NCBI RefSeq assembly: GCF_000241325.1
Contig: NZ_BAEI01000001.1
Coordinates: 1 to 64,000, forward strand
Origin: Gordonia polyisoprenivorans NBRC 16320 = JCM 10675
Lineage (GTDB): Bacteria; Actinomycetota; Actinomycetes; Mycobacteriales; Mycobacteriaceae
Reading direction: 5' to 3'
Length of the DNA: 64,000 bases
The position numbers and the translations under genes were made by a program. Positions 17,771 to 27,609 of the stretch are shown piece after piece. The stretch's first letter is position 1; every line of letters begins with the position of its first letter. The notes under the pieces were generated by a model. That model did not search any database. It was not told where the DNA came from and saw only the letters and a program-made list of their open reading frames with translations.

Positions 17771-19399
17771 ATGACCACTGCTTCGTCCGATTCCGGCGCC
17801 GCGCCAGACATTCACACGACGGCCGGAAAGCTCGCCGATCTGCGTCAGCGACTCTCCGAGACCCAGCATCCGGTCGGCGAGGCCGCGGTCGAGAAGATCC
17901 ACTCGCGGGGCAAGCTCACCGCCCGCGAGCGCATCACCCATCTGCTCGACGACGGCTCGTTCGTCGAACTCGACGCACTCGCCCGCCACCGCAGCACCAA
18001 CTTCGGGCTCGCCGAACGCCGACCGCTCGGCGACGGCGTGGTCACCGGTTACGGCACCATCGACGGCCGCGAGGTCTGCGTGTTCTCCCAGGACGTCACC
18101 GTTTTCGGCGGGAGCCTCGGCGAGGTGTACGGCGAGAAGATCGTCAAGGTGATGGATCTCGCGATCAAGACCGGTCGTCCGCTGATCGGCATCAACGAGG
18201 GTGCGGGCGCCCGCATCCAGGAGGGCGTGGTCTCGCTCGGTCTCTACGGCGAGATCTTCCACCGCAACGTGCGTGCCTCGGGGGTCATCCCGCAGATCTC
18301 ACTGATCATGGGCGCCGCGGCGGGCGGCCACGTGTACTCCCCGGCGCTGACCGACTTCGTGGTGATGGTCGACCAGACCAGCCAGATGTTCGTCACCGGC
18401 CCCGACGTCATCAAGACCGTCACCGGCGAGGACGTCACCATGGAGGATCTCGGTGGAGCCAACACCCACATGACGAAATCCGGTGTGGCCCACTACGTCG
18501 CCTCCGACGAGGAGGACGCGCTCGATTACGTCAAGGAGTTGCTGGGCTACCTGCCGAGCAACAACCGGGCCGACGCACCCCGACTGCCGGTCGCCGCGCC
18601 GGCCGCCGGGTCCATCGAGGACACCCTCACCGACGAGGACCTCGAACTCGACACGCTGATCCCGGATTCGCCGAATCAGCCCTACGACATGCACGAGGTC
18701 ATCCGCCGCATCCTCGACGACGACGAGTTCCTCGAGGTCCAGGCCGAGCGCGCGACGAACATCATCATCGGTTTCGGACGCGTCGACGGACGCAGCGTCG
18801 GCATCGTGGCCAACCAGCCGACCCAGTTCGCCGGCTGCCTCGACATCAATGCCTCGGAGAAGGCCGCCCGGTTCGTGCGGACCTGCGACGCCTTCAACAT
18901 CCCGATCGTCACCCTCGTCGACGTTCCGGGCTTCCTGCCCGGCACCGATCAGGAATACAACGGCATCATCCGCCGCGGCGCCAAACTGCTCTACGCCTAC
19001 GGTGAGGCCACCGTCGGCAAGATCACGATCATCACCCGCAAGGCCTACGGCGGCGCCTACGACGTGATGGGGTCCAAGCACATGGGCGCTGACGTCAATC
19101 TCGCCTGGCCCACCGCGCAGATCGCCGTGATGGGTGCCTCCGGCGCCGTCGGCTTCGTCTATCGCGGCCGCCTCAAGGAGGCCGAGGCCAACGGCGAGGA
19201 CGTCGACGCGTTGCGCCTCGAACTCCAGCAGGAATACGAGGACACCCTGGTGAACCCGTACGTCGCGGCCGAACGCGGCTACGTCGACGCGGTGATCCCG
19301 CCGAGCCACACCCGCGGTCAGATCGCCACCGCACTGCGCCTGCTCGAGCGCAAGATGGTCACCCTGCCGCCCAAGAAGCACGGGAACATCCCGCTGTGA
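17771..19399 (+). CDS. accD5: Acyl-CoA carboxylase beta (carboxyltransferase) subunit
   Basis: 542 residues. In M. tuberculosis AccD5 with AccA3 and AccE5 carboxylates propionyl-CoA (and acetyl-CoA), supplying methylmalonyl-CoA for branched lipids. N- and C-terminal crotonase-like carboxyltransferase halves are present, with the oxyanion pairs in [13 protein letters not shown] and [14 protein letters not shown], and [12 protein letters not shown] and [13 protein letters not shown] in the second half. The C-terminus PKKHGNIPL is typical. The stop overlaps the GTG of accE5. Order birA/accD5-accE5-maf is that of Rv3279c-Rv3282. Confidence 0.96.
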   Translation: MTTASSDSGAAPDIHTTAGKLADLRQRLSETQHPVGEAAVEKIHSRGKLTARERITHLLDDGSFVELDALARHRSTNFGLAERRPLGDGVVTGYGTIDGREVCVFSQDVTVFGGSLGEVYGEKIVKVMDLAIKTGRPLIGINEGAGARIQEGVVSLGLYGEIFHRNVRASGVIPQISLIMGAAAGGHVYSPALTDFVVMVDQTSQMFVTGPDVIKTVTGEDVTMEDLGGANTHMTKSGVAHYVASDEEDALDYVKELLGYLPSNNRADAPRLPVAAPAAGSIEDTLTDEDLELDTLIPDSPNQPYDMHEVIRRILDDDEFLEVQAERATNIIIGFGRVDGRSVGIVANQPTQFAGCLDINASEKAARFVRTCDAFNIPIVTLVDVPGFLPGTDQEYNGIIRRGAKLLYAYGEATVGKITIITRKAYGGAYDVMGSKHMGADVNLAWPTAQIAVMGASGAVGFVYRGRLKEAEANGEDVDALRLELQQEYEDTLVNPYVAAERGYVDAVIPPSHTRGQIATALRLLERKMVTLPPKKHGNIPL

Positions 19400-19641
19400 G
19401 CGGCGCAGAGCAGACCGGAGCACAGAACGCGGGAGCCCCGGCGAAGCCGTTCCTCACCGTCGTGCGCGGCAACCCGACCGACGAGGACGTGGCCGCGTTG
19501 GTCGCCGTTCTCGCCGCCGCGGCCTCCGGCAGTGGCGGCGGGGAGCAGACCCCCGCGATCCGCGACGACTGGGGCAGCGCGATCGATCGGCTCCGCCCGC
19601 AGTGGGGTGGGCCGGGCAGCTTCACCAACTTGCGATACTGA
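19396..19641 (+). CDS. accE5: Acyl-CoA carboxylase epsilon subunit
   Basis: 81 residues, like Rv3281. The small epsilon subunit bridges AccA3 and AccD5 and raises holoenzyme activity. The C-terminal helix region has the family pattern [22 protein letters not shown] and ends [13 protein letters not shown]. The GTG start lies inside the accD5 stop (GTGA), giving tight coupling. Confidence 0.92.
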   Translation: MSGAEQTGAQNAGAPAKPFLTVVRGNPTDEDVAALVAVLAAAASGSGGGEQTPAIRDDWGSAIDRLRPQWGGPGSFTNLRY

Positions 19642-19645
19642 TCGG

Positions 19646-20326
19646 GTGAACCCCGCCGGTAGCACTCGTCGATTCGACGTCGTCCTCGGTTCGGCCTCTC
19701 CTGCCCGCCTGGCGGTCCTGACCCGCGCCGGAGTGCATCCGCGCGTGCTGGTCTCCGACGTCGACGAGGACGCCGTACTCGAGGACCTGGCCGGGGTACC
19801 GCCGACCGACGTCGTCGCACGTCTGGCGATGGCCAAGTCCGACGCGGTCGTCGCCACCCTGATCGCCGAACGCGGCGGCCCGGAATCGGCTGCGGCACAG
19901 GATGGTTCAATACCCGACACGGTGGTGCTGACCTGCGACTCGATGCTGCTGTTCCGAGGTGCGCTCACCGGCAAACCGCATACGCCCGACGTGGCGATCG
20001 ACCAGTGGAAGCGGGTCCGCGGCCAATCCGCGCAGTTGCTCACCGGACACCACCTCGCCGTGGTGAGCGGACTCGACGTCGTCGCATCGGCGTCGGAAAC
20101 CGCCTCGACCACCATCGATTTCGCCGATGTCGACGACGCGGAGATCGACTCCTATGTGGCCACCGGCGAGCCGCTGGAGGTCGCCGGTGGTTTCACCCTC
20201 GACGGCCTCGGCGGCTGGTTTGTCGACGCCATCGACGGCGATCCGTCCTCGGTGATCGGAATCGGACTGCCCACGGTGCGCCGACTGTTACGACGGGTCG
20301 GGATCGGCGTCGCGGAACTCTGGTGA
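19646..20326 (+). CDS. maf: Maf-family nucleoside triphosphate pyrophosphatase
   Basis: 226 residues; Maf proteins hydrolyse non-canonical or canonical NTPs to NMPs (house-cleaning and division control). Motifs: VVLGSASPARLAVL near the N-terminus, the acidic catalytic residue in TCDSMLLF, and GKPHTPD. Counterpart of Rv3282. GTG start four bases after the accE5 stop. Which nucleotide it prefers cannot be told from sequence here. Confidence 0.9.
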   Translation: MNPAGSTRRFDVVLGSASPARLAVLTRAGVHPRVLVSDVDEDAVLEDLAGVPPTDVVARLAMAKSDAVVATLIAERGGPESAAAQDGSIPDTVVLTCDSMLLFRGALTGKPHTPDVAIDQWKRVRGQSAQLLTGHHLAVVSGLDVVASASETASTTIDFADVDDAEIDSYVATGEPLEVAGGFTLDGLGGWFVDAIDGDPSSVIGIGLPTVRRLLRRVGIGVAELW

Positions 20327-20354
20327 GTACCGGCGACCGGCTCTCGCCGAGGCC

Positions 20355-21350
20355 TCAGCCGAACTCCTCCGGCCAGTACTCGGTCAGGCACCCGATCGGT
20401 TGTCCCTGACCGCCACCGTTGACCGACCGACCGAAGAACCCTCGCGAGATCGCCGCGATCCGCTGCGTCGAGGTGCCGTGACCCTGTCCCGGTTCCGGAT
20501 CGCCGATCTTCTGGATCAGGGTCACCGCCTGCACGATGTCGGTGACCGACAGCTCATCTCGCCGCAGTACCGTCGCCGCCCAGTTCCCGGCGAGACAGTC
20601 GGCGATGAGTTCGGAGTTCTCCCCCCGCGGCCCCCGCGAGTCCGGCAGGTGACCGGCGCGAACGATCCGATCGACGACCGTATGTCCGTACTCGTGTGCG
20701 ACCACCGTCGCCGCGGTGAACTCACCCTGGAACCCACCGATCGAATCCAGCGGCCCCTGAACCAGGAACGTGCCGGTCCAGATCCCGACGAACGCCTCGA
20801 CGGGCAGGATCACCGATCCCTCGACCCGCGTTCCGCCACCGTCACGGGCCTTGTCCACACCACAGAAGAATGCGTTGGGCGTATCGGAGGTCACGACGAT
20901 CGCGCCGTCGGCGTCCTCGCAGCCGGACCGGTAGGTGTCACCGGCCTCGACCAGCACGCGCCCCGGTGCGGGGTCACCCCACCCGAGTTCGCGGAACCAC
21001 GGTGTCCACGTGCTGTCGAGATCGTCGAGGACCGAGGTCAGGTAGCCGGAGACCTTCTGTGGCGCGTTGTCGCGGGTGATGGCACCGGTCATCAGCTCAG
21101 CCGTGGGCACCGGCAGACCCGGACACCGGCTCGGCGTGCAGCGCCCGGGGACGGCTCCGCTCGCCGACGGGGTACTCGCCGGCGACGAGGCCGTGGGACT
21201 GCCGGACCTCGACGACTCCGGGGTCGAGGTCGTCGTGCCCCGTGGACCCCGGTCCCCCGAGCAGGAAGCGAACGCGACGATCGACGCGGCGACGAGCAAC
21301 ACGGTCACGATGGCGCGCAGCCGGCTCCGTGACACCCCAGGGCGGATCAT
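20355..21350 (-). CDS. Lipoprotein neutral zinc metallopeptidase
   Basis: 331 residues. The N-terminus is a lipoprotein signal with lipobox FASC (C30), followed by a Ser/Thr/Pro linker. The peptidase domain has the zincin motif HEYGH at about residue 219-223 and a downstream ENSELIADCLAGNWA segment supplying a third ligand, as in the YpfJ-type neutral zinc metallopeptidase family. It should be anchored outside the cytoplasmic membrane. Substrate unknown. It is inserted between maf and sseA, which are adjacent in M. tuberculosis, and is transcribed against them. A start 36 bases upstream is possible. Confidence 0.85.
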   Translation of the reverse strand: MIRPGVSRSRLRAIVTVLLVAASIVAFASCSGDRGPRGTTTSTPESSRSGSPTASSPASTPSASGAVPGRCTPSRCPGLPVPTAELMTGAITRDNAPQKVSGYLTSVLDDLDSTWTPWFRELGWGDPAPGRVLVEAGDTYRSGCEDADGAIVVTSDTPNAFFCGVDKARDGGGTRVEGSVILPVEAFVGIWTGTFLVQGPLDSIGGFQGEFTAATVVAHEYGHTVVDRIVRAGHLPDSRGPRGENSELIADCLAGNWAATVLRRDELSVTDIVQAVTLIQKIGDPEPGQGHGTSTQRIAAISRGFFGRSVNGGGQGQPIGCLTEYWPEEFG

Positions 21351-21535
21351 GGCGACGAACGTAGCAATTCCGGCGTGGGACGCCACGTTCTTGTCACCAG
21401 ACGAATGACACCCGGCTTGTGCGCACGCGTGTCGTCGCCACTGGGTAGGCTCTCCACGGAGACCGCGCAGGCCTCCGGGATGTGTCTGGTGTGGACACGC
21501 CCTGATCAGCCACCACCCTGGGAGGGGTTCTTCAG

Positions 21536-22432
<897 letters not shown>

Positions 22433-22460
22433 CGACTCCCGGCGAGCGGCCCGAACTGTC

Positions 22461-22916
22461 ATGAGCGTGCCCGCGTCCCTCGCCGAGATCGTCGATGACT
22501 TTGCCGCACTGGGTGATTCGGACAAGGTCACCTTGCTCCTGGAGTTCGCGGGAGAGTTGCCGGAGCTGCCCGCCGAACTGACGACCGAGGCGATGGAACC
22601 GGTACCGGAGTGCCAATCCCCGGTCTTCTTGTCGGTCGATGCCCACGATCCCGACGCCGTCCGACTGTATTTCAGTGCACCCCGCGAGGCGCCGACGACG
22701 CGCGGTTTCGCCTCGATCCTGCATCAGGGGCTCGACGGCGAGTCGGCGCAGACGATCCTCGACGTCCCGGGCGACTTCTACTACGACCTCGGCCTCGGTA
22801 AAGCGGTGAGTCCGTTGCGATTACGCGGCATGGCCGGAATGCTCGGACGTATCAAGGCCCAGGTCCGCCGCCAGACCGGAACGGGGCCGCAAGCCCCGGC
22901 CGGGCCGACGGGATGA
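22461..22916 (+). CDS. sufE: SufE-family sulfur acceptor
   Basis: 151 residues of the SufE fold, Rv3284-like. The sulfur-accepting cysteine is C51 in [10 protein letters not shown]. SufE proteins accept sulfur from desulfurases; beside a rhodanese the partner may be SseA (inference). The stop overlaps the ATG of the next gene by four bases (ATGA), coupling it to a condensation-domain protein that is absent at this position in M. tuberculosis. Confidence 0.88.
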   Translation: MSVPASLAEIVDDFAALGDSDKVTLLLEFAGELPELPAELTTEAMEPVPECQSPVFLSVDAHDPDAVRLYFSAPREAPTTRGFASILHQGLDGESAQTILDVPGDFYYDLGLGKAVSPLRLRGMAGMLGRIKAQVRRQTGTGPQAPAGPTG

Positions 22917-24406
22917 AGTTCATCCAGATCCTCGAGGAGCCGATCGAACCAGGTGGCCTCGTGGAGTGGACCCCCTATGTGCCCGGCGGCCTGGGCAGTT
23001 GGAATCGCGACCCACGGCTGACCTCGCACAACCACGAGCAACACCTGCGGGGGGCCTTCGAGTATCGCGTCCGCACCCGGCGGGAGGGCGGGCGCGAGTC
23101 GTGGCTGGGTCTGCAGATCCACTTCGACGAGCCCCTGTCGATCCCGGCGTTGCGAACGGCGTTGCGGCGCTGGATCGATCGTCACGAGGTGCTGCGCAGC
23201 CACGTGGTCATCAAGCACGACGGGCTGGCGCGCCTGTCGACGCCGCCGGGCACCGTCCAACTCAAGATGGGTCGCATCGGGTGGTACAACGAGTCCGGGC
23301 CACTCGTCGAACAGATCGCGGGCTCCTTCGACCGCGCGACCGCGCCACTGCACTGGCCGGCGTACATGTTCGCCACCGTCGGACGGGAGTCGTCGTTCAC
23401 GCTGCTGTTCGCCGCCGACCATTCGCTCGTCGACGGCTATTCGCTGATCATGGCCCAGCACGAGTTGACCGCGTTCTATCGCTCGGCGCGCGATCACACC
23501 GAGCTCGTGCTGCCCGAGGTCGGCAGTTACGTCGATTTCAGTGCCGCCGAGCGGCGACAGGCAGATCAGACCGGGGCCGATCATCCGGCGGTGGCCACCT
23601 GGCACGGTTTTCTCCAGGCCGGGCCCGGCGACATGCCGCGTGCGCTGCGCATGGCCACGGCGCCCACCCCGGAGTCCGGGGAGACAGATGACCAGTCACC
23701 GTTGCTACCCCAGGAGTCTGTGTCGGGCGTGATCGCCGACGACGCCACCGCCAACAAGTTCACCGCGGTGTGTTCGGAGGCGGGTGGCTCGCTGACCGCG
23801 GGGGTGCTGGCGGCGTTCGCGATGGTCCATCACAGCCTGACCGGCGACCCCGAGTTCCGGTGCGTCCTGCCGCGACACACCCGCGACGAGGCCCGCTGGC
23901 TGACCTCGCTGGGCTGGTACGTCGCGGTCGCCCCCTTCTGGCTCGACATGACGGGCTCACCGACCTTCGACCAGACCGTCGCCCGCGCGACCAGCGAGCT
24001 CAAGCGCTCGCGGCAGGGCGCGTCTCTGCCCTTCCTACGAGTGGCCGATCTGATCGGCTACCGTGGCGAACCGCGCTTCGTGATCTCCTTCATCGACACC
24101 CGGTACGCGCCGGGTGCCGCCGAGGCCGACGCGGGCCGGGCCACGGTGCTGCGCAGCCATTCCTACTCCGCGGAGGAAGTCCTCATCTGGATCAACCGGA
24201 CCCCGTCGGGATTGCGGTATTCGGCCCGCTTCCCGGCCGATCCGGCCGATCAGGAGCCGGCCGGGCCCGACGGCACACGATTCGACGGCGCCCACCCGGA
24301 CCGGGACCCCCTCGACCGCAACGGGCCGGTGCCCGAGTTGCTCCGCGGTTTCGCCGGTATCGTGCACGCTCTTGCCGACGAGAGCACATTCAACGCGCGG
24401 TTGTGA
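22913..24406 (+). CDS. Condensation-domain (PapA-like) acyltransferase
   Basis: 497 residues with one condensation/CoA-dependent acyltransferase fold. The catalytic motif HxxxDG is H170-SLV-D174-G in [12 protein letters not shown], and N-terminal [19 protein letters not shown] is the usual opening block. There are no adenylation or carrier domains, so it resembles stand-alone acyltransferases such as PapA proteins that esterify lipids in mycobacteria. Substrates unknown. Translationally coupled to sufE and followed by accA3, it interrupts a conserved sulfur/acyl-CoA carboxylase block; a role in complex-lipid assembly is plausible but unproven. Confidence 0.8.
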   Translation: MKFIQILEEPIEPGGLVEWTPYVPGGLGSWNRDPRLTSHNHEQHLRGAFEYRVRTRREGGRESWLGLQIHFDEPLSIPALRTALRRWIDRHEVLRSHVVIKHDGLARLSTPPGTVQLKMGRIGWYNESGPLVEQIAGSFDRATAPLHWPAYMFATVGRESSFTLLFAADHSLVDGYSLIMAQHELTAFYRSARDHTELVLPEVGSYVDFSAAERRQADQTGADHPAVATWHGFLQAGPGDMPRALRMATAPTPESGETDDQSPLLPQESVSGVIADDATANKFTAVCSEAGGSLTAGVLAAFAMVHHSLTGDPEFRCVLPRHTRDEARWLTSLGWYVAVAPFWLDMTGSPTFDQTVARATSELKRSRQGASLPFLRVADLIGYRGEPRFVISFIDTRYAPGAAEADAGRATVLRSHSYSAEEVLIWINRTPSGLRYSARFPADPADQEPAGPDGTRFDGAHPDRDPLDRNGPVPELLRGFAGIVHALADESTFNARL

Positions 24407-24455
24407 CAACCACCTCCACCGAACGATTGCTCGGTGCGTTAGTGTGAAGCCCGGA

Positions 24456-24484
24456 GCACGCCCCCTAACCTCCAGGGGGTGTGC
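24456..24484. terminator. 11-bp hairpin between the acyltransferase gene and accA3
   Basis: GCACGCCCCCT (24456-24466) pairs with AGGGGGTGTGC (24474-24484) around AACCTCC, with one G-T pair. It lies 50 bases after the acyltransferase stop and about 140 bases before the accA3 GTG, so it is either the terminator of the sseA operon or a structured element in the accA3 leader. Confidence 0.5.
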
Positions 24485-24621
24485 GCGATGTCGCCCGCGG
24501 AACCACCCTCCGCGAGCGGCAGTTCAATCCCACGGCGCCGCACACGGTCGCCGACGAACACCGTGTGTGCCGCACCCCGGGGGGCGCGGTGCACCTCGAT
24601 GTATGGCCCAGGAGAACAACA

Positions 24622-26415
24622 GTGCCCACTATCAGCAAGGTCCTCATCGCCAATCGTGGCGAGATCGCGGTACGTGTCATTCGCGCAGCCCGTGACGCCG
24701 GCATCCCCAGTGTCGCCGTCTACGCCGAGCCCGACGCCGACGCGCTGTTCGTGAAGCTCGCCGATGAGGCCTTCGCCCTCGGTGGACAGACCTCCGCCGA
24801 GTCCTATCTGGTGTTCGACAAGATCCTCGACGCGGCCGCCAAGTCCGGCGCCAACGCCGTGCACCCCGGCTACGGCTTCCTCTCGGAGAACGCCGACTTC
24901 GCCCAGGCCGTCCTCGACGCCGGGCTCATCTGGATCGGCCCGTCGCCGCAGTCCATCCGCGATCTGGGCGACAAGGTCACCGCACGCCACATCGCCCTCA
25001 AGGCCGACGCGCCGATGGCACCGGGCACCAAGGATCCGGTGAAGGACGCCGACGAGGTCGTAGCCTTCGCGAAGGAGTACGGTGTGCCGGTCGCGATCAA
25101 GGCCGCCTTCGGCGGTGGTGGTCGCGGCATGAAGGTCGCCTACACCATCGAGGAGATCCCGCACCTGTTCGAGTCGGCGACCCGCGAGGCCGTCGCCGCC
25201 TTCGGCCGTGGCGAGTGCTTCGTCGAGCGCTACCTCGACAAGGCCCGCCACGTCGAGGCCCAGGTCATCGCCGACACCCATGGCAACGTCGTGGTCGCCG
25301 GTACGCGCGACTGCTCGCTGCAGCGCCGCTTCCAGAAGCTGGTCGAGGAGGCCCCCGCGCCCTTCCTGACCGACGAACAGCGCACCAAGATCCACGAATC
25401 GGCCAAGGCGATCTGCCGCGAGGCCGGCTACTACGGCGCAGGCACCGTGGAGTTCCTCGTCGGCGCCGACGGCCTCGTCTCCTTCCTCGAGGTCAACACC
25501 CGACTGCAGGTCGAGCACCCGGTGACCGAGGAGACCGCGGGGATCGACCTCGTCCGTCAGCAGTTCCGCATCGCCAACGGCGAGAAGCTGGAATTCTCCG
25601 AGGACCCCACCCCGCGCGGACACGCCTTCGAGTTCCGGATCAACGGCGAGGATCCGGGCCGTAATTTCCTGCCCGCACCCGGGCCGATCACCAAGTACCG
25701 TGAGCCCGCGGGGCCGGGCGTCCGCGTCGATTCCGGCGTCGTCGAAGGTGATGTGATCGGCGGCCAGTTCGACTCGATGCTGGCCAAGCTGATCGTCGTC
25801 GGCGAGAACCGCGAGCAAGCGCTCGAGCGTGCTCGCCGTGCACTCGCCGAATACGAGGTCGAGGGTCTGGCCACGGTGCTGCCGTTCCACCGGCACATCG
25901 TGAGCAATCCGGCGTTCATCGGGCACACCGACGACAACGGCGTGGAGACCTTCGATGTCTACACCAAGTGGATCGAAACCGATTGGGAGAACCCGATCGA
26001 GCCGTACACCGGTGGCGAGCCGATCGAGGACGACGAGGCCACTCCCCGCCAGAAGGTGGTCGTCGAGGTCGGCGGACGCCGCGTCGAGGTCGCGCTGCCC
26101 GGCGATCTGGCCCTCGGCGGCGGTGGTGGTTCGGCCAACGGCGTCATCCGCCGTAAGCCCAAGGCCCGCTCGCGCAAGAAGGGCGGCGGCGCCGCCGTCT
26201 CCGGTGACGCCGTGGCCGCGCCGATGCAGGGCACCGTGGTCAAGGTCGCCGTCGAGGAGGGTCAGACGGTCGCCGCGGGCGAACTCGTCGTCGTTCTCGA
26301 GGCGATGAAGATGGAGAACCCGGTCACCGCCCACAAGGACGGCGTGGTGACCGGTTTGAGCATCGAGCCGGGTGCCGCCGTCACCCAGGGCACCGTGCTG
26401 CTCGAACTGAAGTAG
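24622..26415 (+). CDS. accA3: Acyl-CoA carboxylase alpha subunit (biotin carboxylase + BCCP)
   Basis: 597 residues, close to M. tuberculosis AccA3 (Rv3285). Biotin carboxylase ATP-grasp domain about 1-450 ([47 protein letters not shown]), then a linker and a biotinyl domain with EAMKMEN (biotinylated K563). It carboxylates biotin and serves AccD subunits including AccD5 here; BirA would biotinylate it. GTG start with AGGAG 7 bases upstream. Confidence 0.96.
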   Translation: MPTISKVLIANRGEIAVRVIRAARDAGIPSVAVYAEPDADALFVKLADEAFALGGQTSAESYLVFDKILDAAAKSGANAVHPGYGFLSENADFAQAVLDAGLIWIGPSPQSIRDLGDKVTARHIALKADAPMAPGTKDPVKDADEVVAFAKEYGVPVAIKAAFGGGGRGMKVAYTIEEIPHLFESATREAVAAFGRGECFVERYLDKARHVEAQVIADTHGNVVVAGTRDCSLQRRFQKLVEEAPAPFLTDEQRTKIHESAKAICREAGYYGAGTVEFLVGADGLVSFLEVNTRLQVEHPVTEETAGIDLVRQQFRIANGEKLEFSEDPTPRGHAFEFRINGEDPGRNFLPAPGPITKYREPAGPGVRVDSGVVEGDVIGGQFDSMLAKLIVVGENREQALERARRALAEYEVEGLATVLPFHRHIVSNPAFIGHTDDNGVETFDVYTKWIETDWENPIEPYTGGEPIEDDEATPRQKVVVEVGGRRVEVALPGDLALGGGGGSANGVIRRKPKARSRKKGGGAAVSGDAVAAPMQGTVVKVAVEEGQTVAAGELVVVLEAMKMENPVTAHKDGVVTGLSIEPGAAVTQGTVLLELK

Positions 26416-26428
26416 TCACCTCCTCCGA

Positions 26429-26830
26429 ATGGAACCCGTCGAGATCAACGCCGGGGCGTGGTATCTGCGTGGGCTTCGTGCCGACGAGCGGATCACCGAC
26501 GTCCCGGCGTTGTCCGATCTGGGGATCGCCGATCCCGCGGCCTATGTCGCCGCCACCGATGCCGCGTGGCGCGACGACACCGGTTTCGTGTGGGCGGTAT
26601 GCGAACCGACCACCGGTGAACTCCTGGCCGTCATCGGCGTCCTCCCGACGGCGGGGTCGGCGTCGATCGTCGGCCGCTGCCGCACCGGTCATCGTGCGGT
26701 GTTGGGTGCCGCAGTCGGGCCGGTTGCCCGATTCGCGCGCGGCGCACTGGATCTCGTCGTCGATGATCTCGCCTCCGACGACGATCCGGTCGCCGACGGG
26801 GTGATCACCGACGCCATTCCGACCCCCTGA
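26429..26830 (+). CDS. Small protein, possible partial GNAT-like fold
   Basis: 133 residues, not confidently recognised. WYLRGLRADERITDVPAL, AAWRDDTGFVWAVCEPTTGELLAVIGVLP resembles the first half of RimJ/RimL-type N-acetyltransferases. The acetyl-CoA-binding block is absent and the C-terminus is acidic. It begins 13 bases after the accA3 stop with no clear ribosome site, and could be a decayed acetyltransferase or a distinct small family. Codon use looks like that of its neighbours. Confidence 0.5.
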   Translation: MEPVEINAGAWYLRGLRADERITDVPALSDLGIADPAAYVAATDAAWRDDTGFVWAVCEPTTGELLAVIGVLPTAGSASIVGRCRTGHRAVLGAAVGPVARFARGALDLVVDDLASDDDPVADGVITDAIPTP

Positions 26831-26835
26831 GCCCG

Positions 26836-27378
26836 CTACGGTTCGTCCCGGTCGACGCCGGAGGCCAGATCACCGCATTCGACCGATTCCACGATCTCGG
26901 GATGCGCGCGGAGATAGCGTGCGGCACCGACGTCCCCGTCGAGCGAGGCGAGGACGCCGTCGAGGTGACCGGCGTCGAGATGGACCGGGTGGCCCGGCCG
27001 GCCGTGGTAGACCGCGCGCACGATCTTCCCCGGTGCGCCCGCCGCGGTTTTCACGATCCGGGAAACCACTGCCGCGGTGACATCGGGCATGTCAACAACA
27101 TGTAAAACCACACCGCCCGAATCCTCGCGAACCACCGGCGCGCACAGCACCGCGCGCACGCTTGCCGACAGACCGACGACCCAGTCCTCGACGACAATCG
27201 CCTTCGCCCCACTCGGCGGCGTGACGATCGCCGCACCCATCGCGACGACCACCTCCCGGCACCCTCCCTCACTCAGTGCATGCACAGCGTTGTCGAGCCA
27301 AAGACCTTGTTCGGCAAGTATTTTCGGCTTTCCGTACCGCCGGCCGGATCCGGCGGCGAGCACCGCTCCCACCACCAT
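26836..27378 (-). CDS. MobA-like NTP transferase (MocA/molybdenum cofactor type)
   Basis: 180 residues with the nucleotidyltransferase signature AVLAAGSGRRYGKPK near the N-terminus and HVVDMPDVTAAVV carrying the metal-binding Asp. The family includes MobA and MocA (CTP:molybdopterin cytidylyltransferase) and xanthine-dehydrogenase accessory proteins. Beside a urate/xanthine-type permease, with a molybdenum hydroxylase at 58-61 kb in the window, a role in cofactor maturation for purine oxidation is the best guess. ATG at 27378 with GGAGG 8 bases upstream; a GTG 18 bases earlier is possible. Confidence 0.72.
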   Translation of the reverse strand: MVVGAVLAAGSGRRYGKPKILAEQGLWLDNAVHALSEGGCREVVVAMGAAIVTPPSGAKAIVVEDWVVGLSASVRAVLCAPVVREDSGGVVLHVVDMPDVTAAVVSRIVKTAAGAPGKIVRAVYHGRPGHPVHLDAGHLDGVLASLDGDVGAARYLRAHPEIVESVECGDLASGVDRDEP

Positions 27379-27532
27379 CGCATCCACCTCCGCCACTCGG
27401 CTCCATACACCCGCCCACCGCTGTAGTCGGCCGGGCGAACCAACGAGGTCCCGGTGTCGGCCATGCCCGATTTACCCCGCCGCAATATACGATCTCGCGG
27501 TCGCCGAATCGGTTGTGGGGGTCCACTATTTA

Positions 27533-27579
27533 GCTGCCGGTGGGCCTGACGTGCGCTATGCCGTCGGCCCACCGGCAGC
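27533..27579. promoter_or_regulatory. Perfect 14-bp inverted repeat upstream of the purine permease
   Basis: GCTGCCGGTGGGCC (27533-27546) and GGCCCACCGGCAGC (27566-27579) are exact reverse complements separated by 19 bases. The right arm ends 30 bases before the permease ATG. It may be an operator for a purine-responsive regulator or a hairpin in the mRNA leader. No terminator T-run follows. Confidence 0.75.
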
Positions 27580-27609
27580 CATGATCTCACCGTCACGAGG
27601 AGTATGTCG

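Noticed and set aside
24439..26334. A 631-codon minus-strand frame opposite accA3
   Set aside because: accA3 motifs and its start/RBS are unambiguous; the antisense frame has no recognisable domain.
26381..26692. A minus-strand frame opposite the small gene at 26429-26830
   Set aside because: The plus-strand frame has a more natural composition and partial GNAT-like sequence; the antisense frame is Arg/Gly/Asp-biased without motifs.
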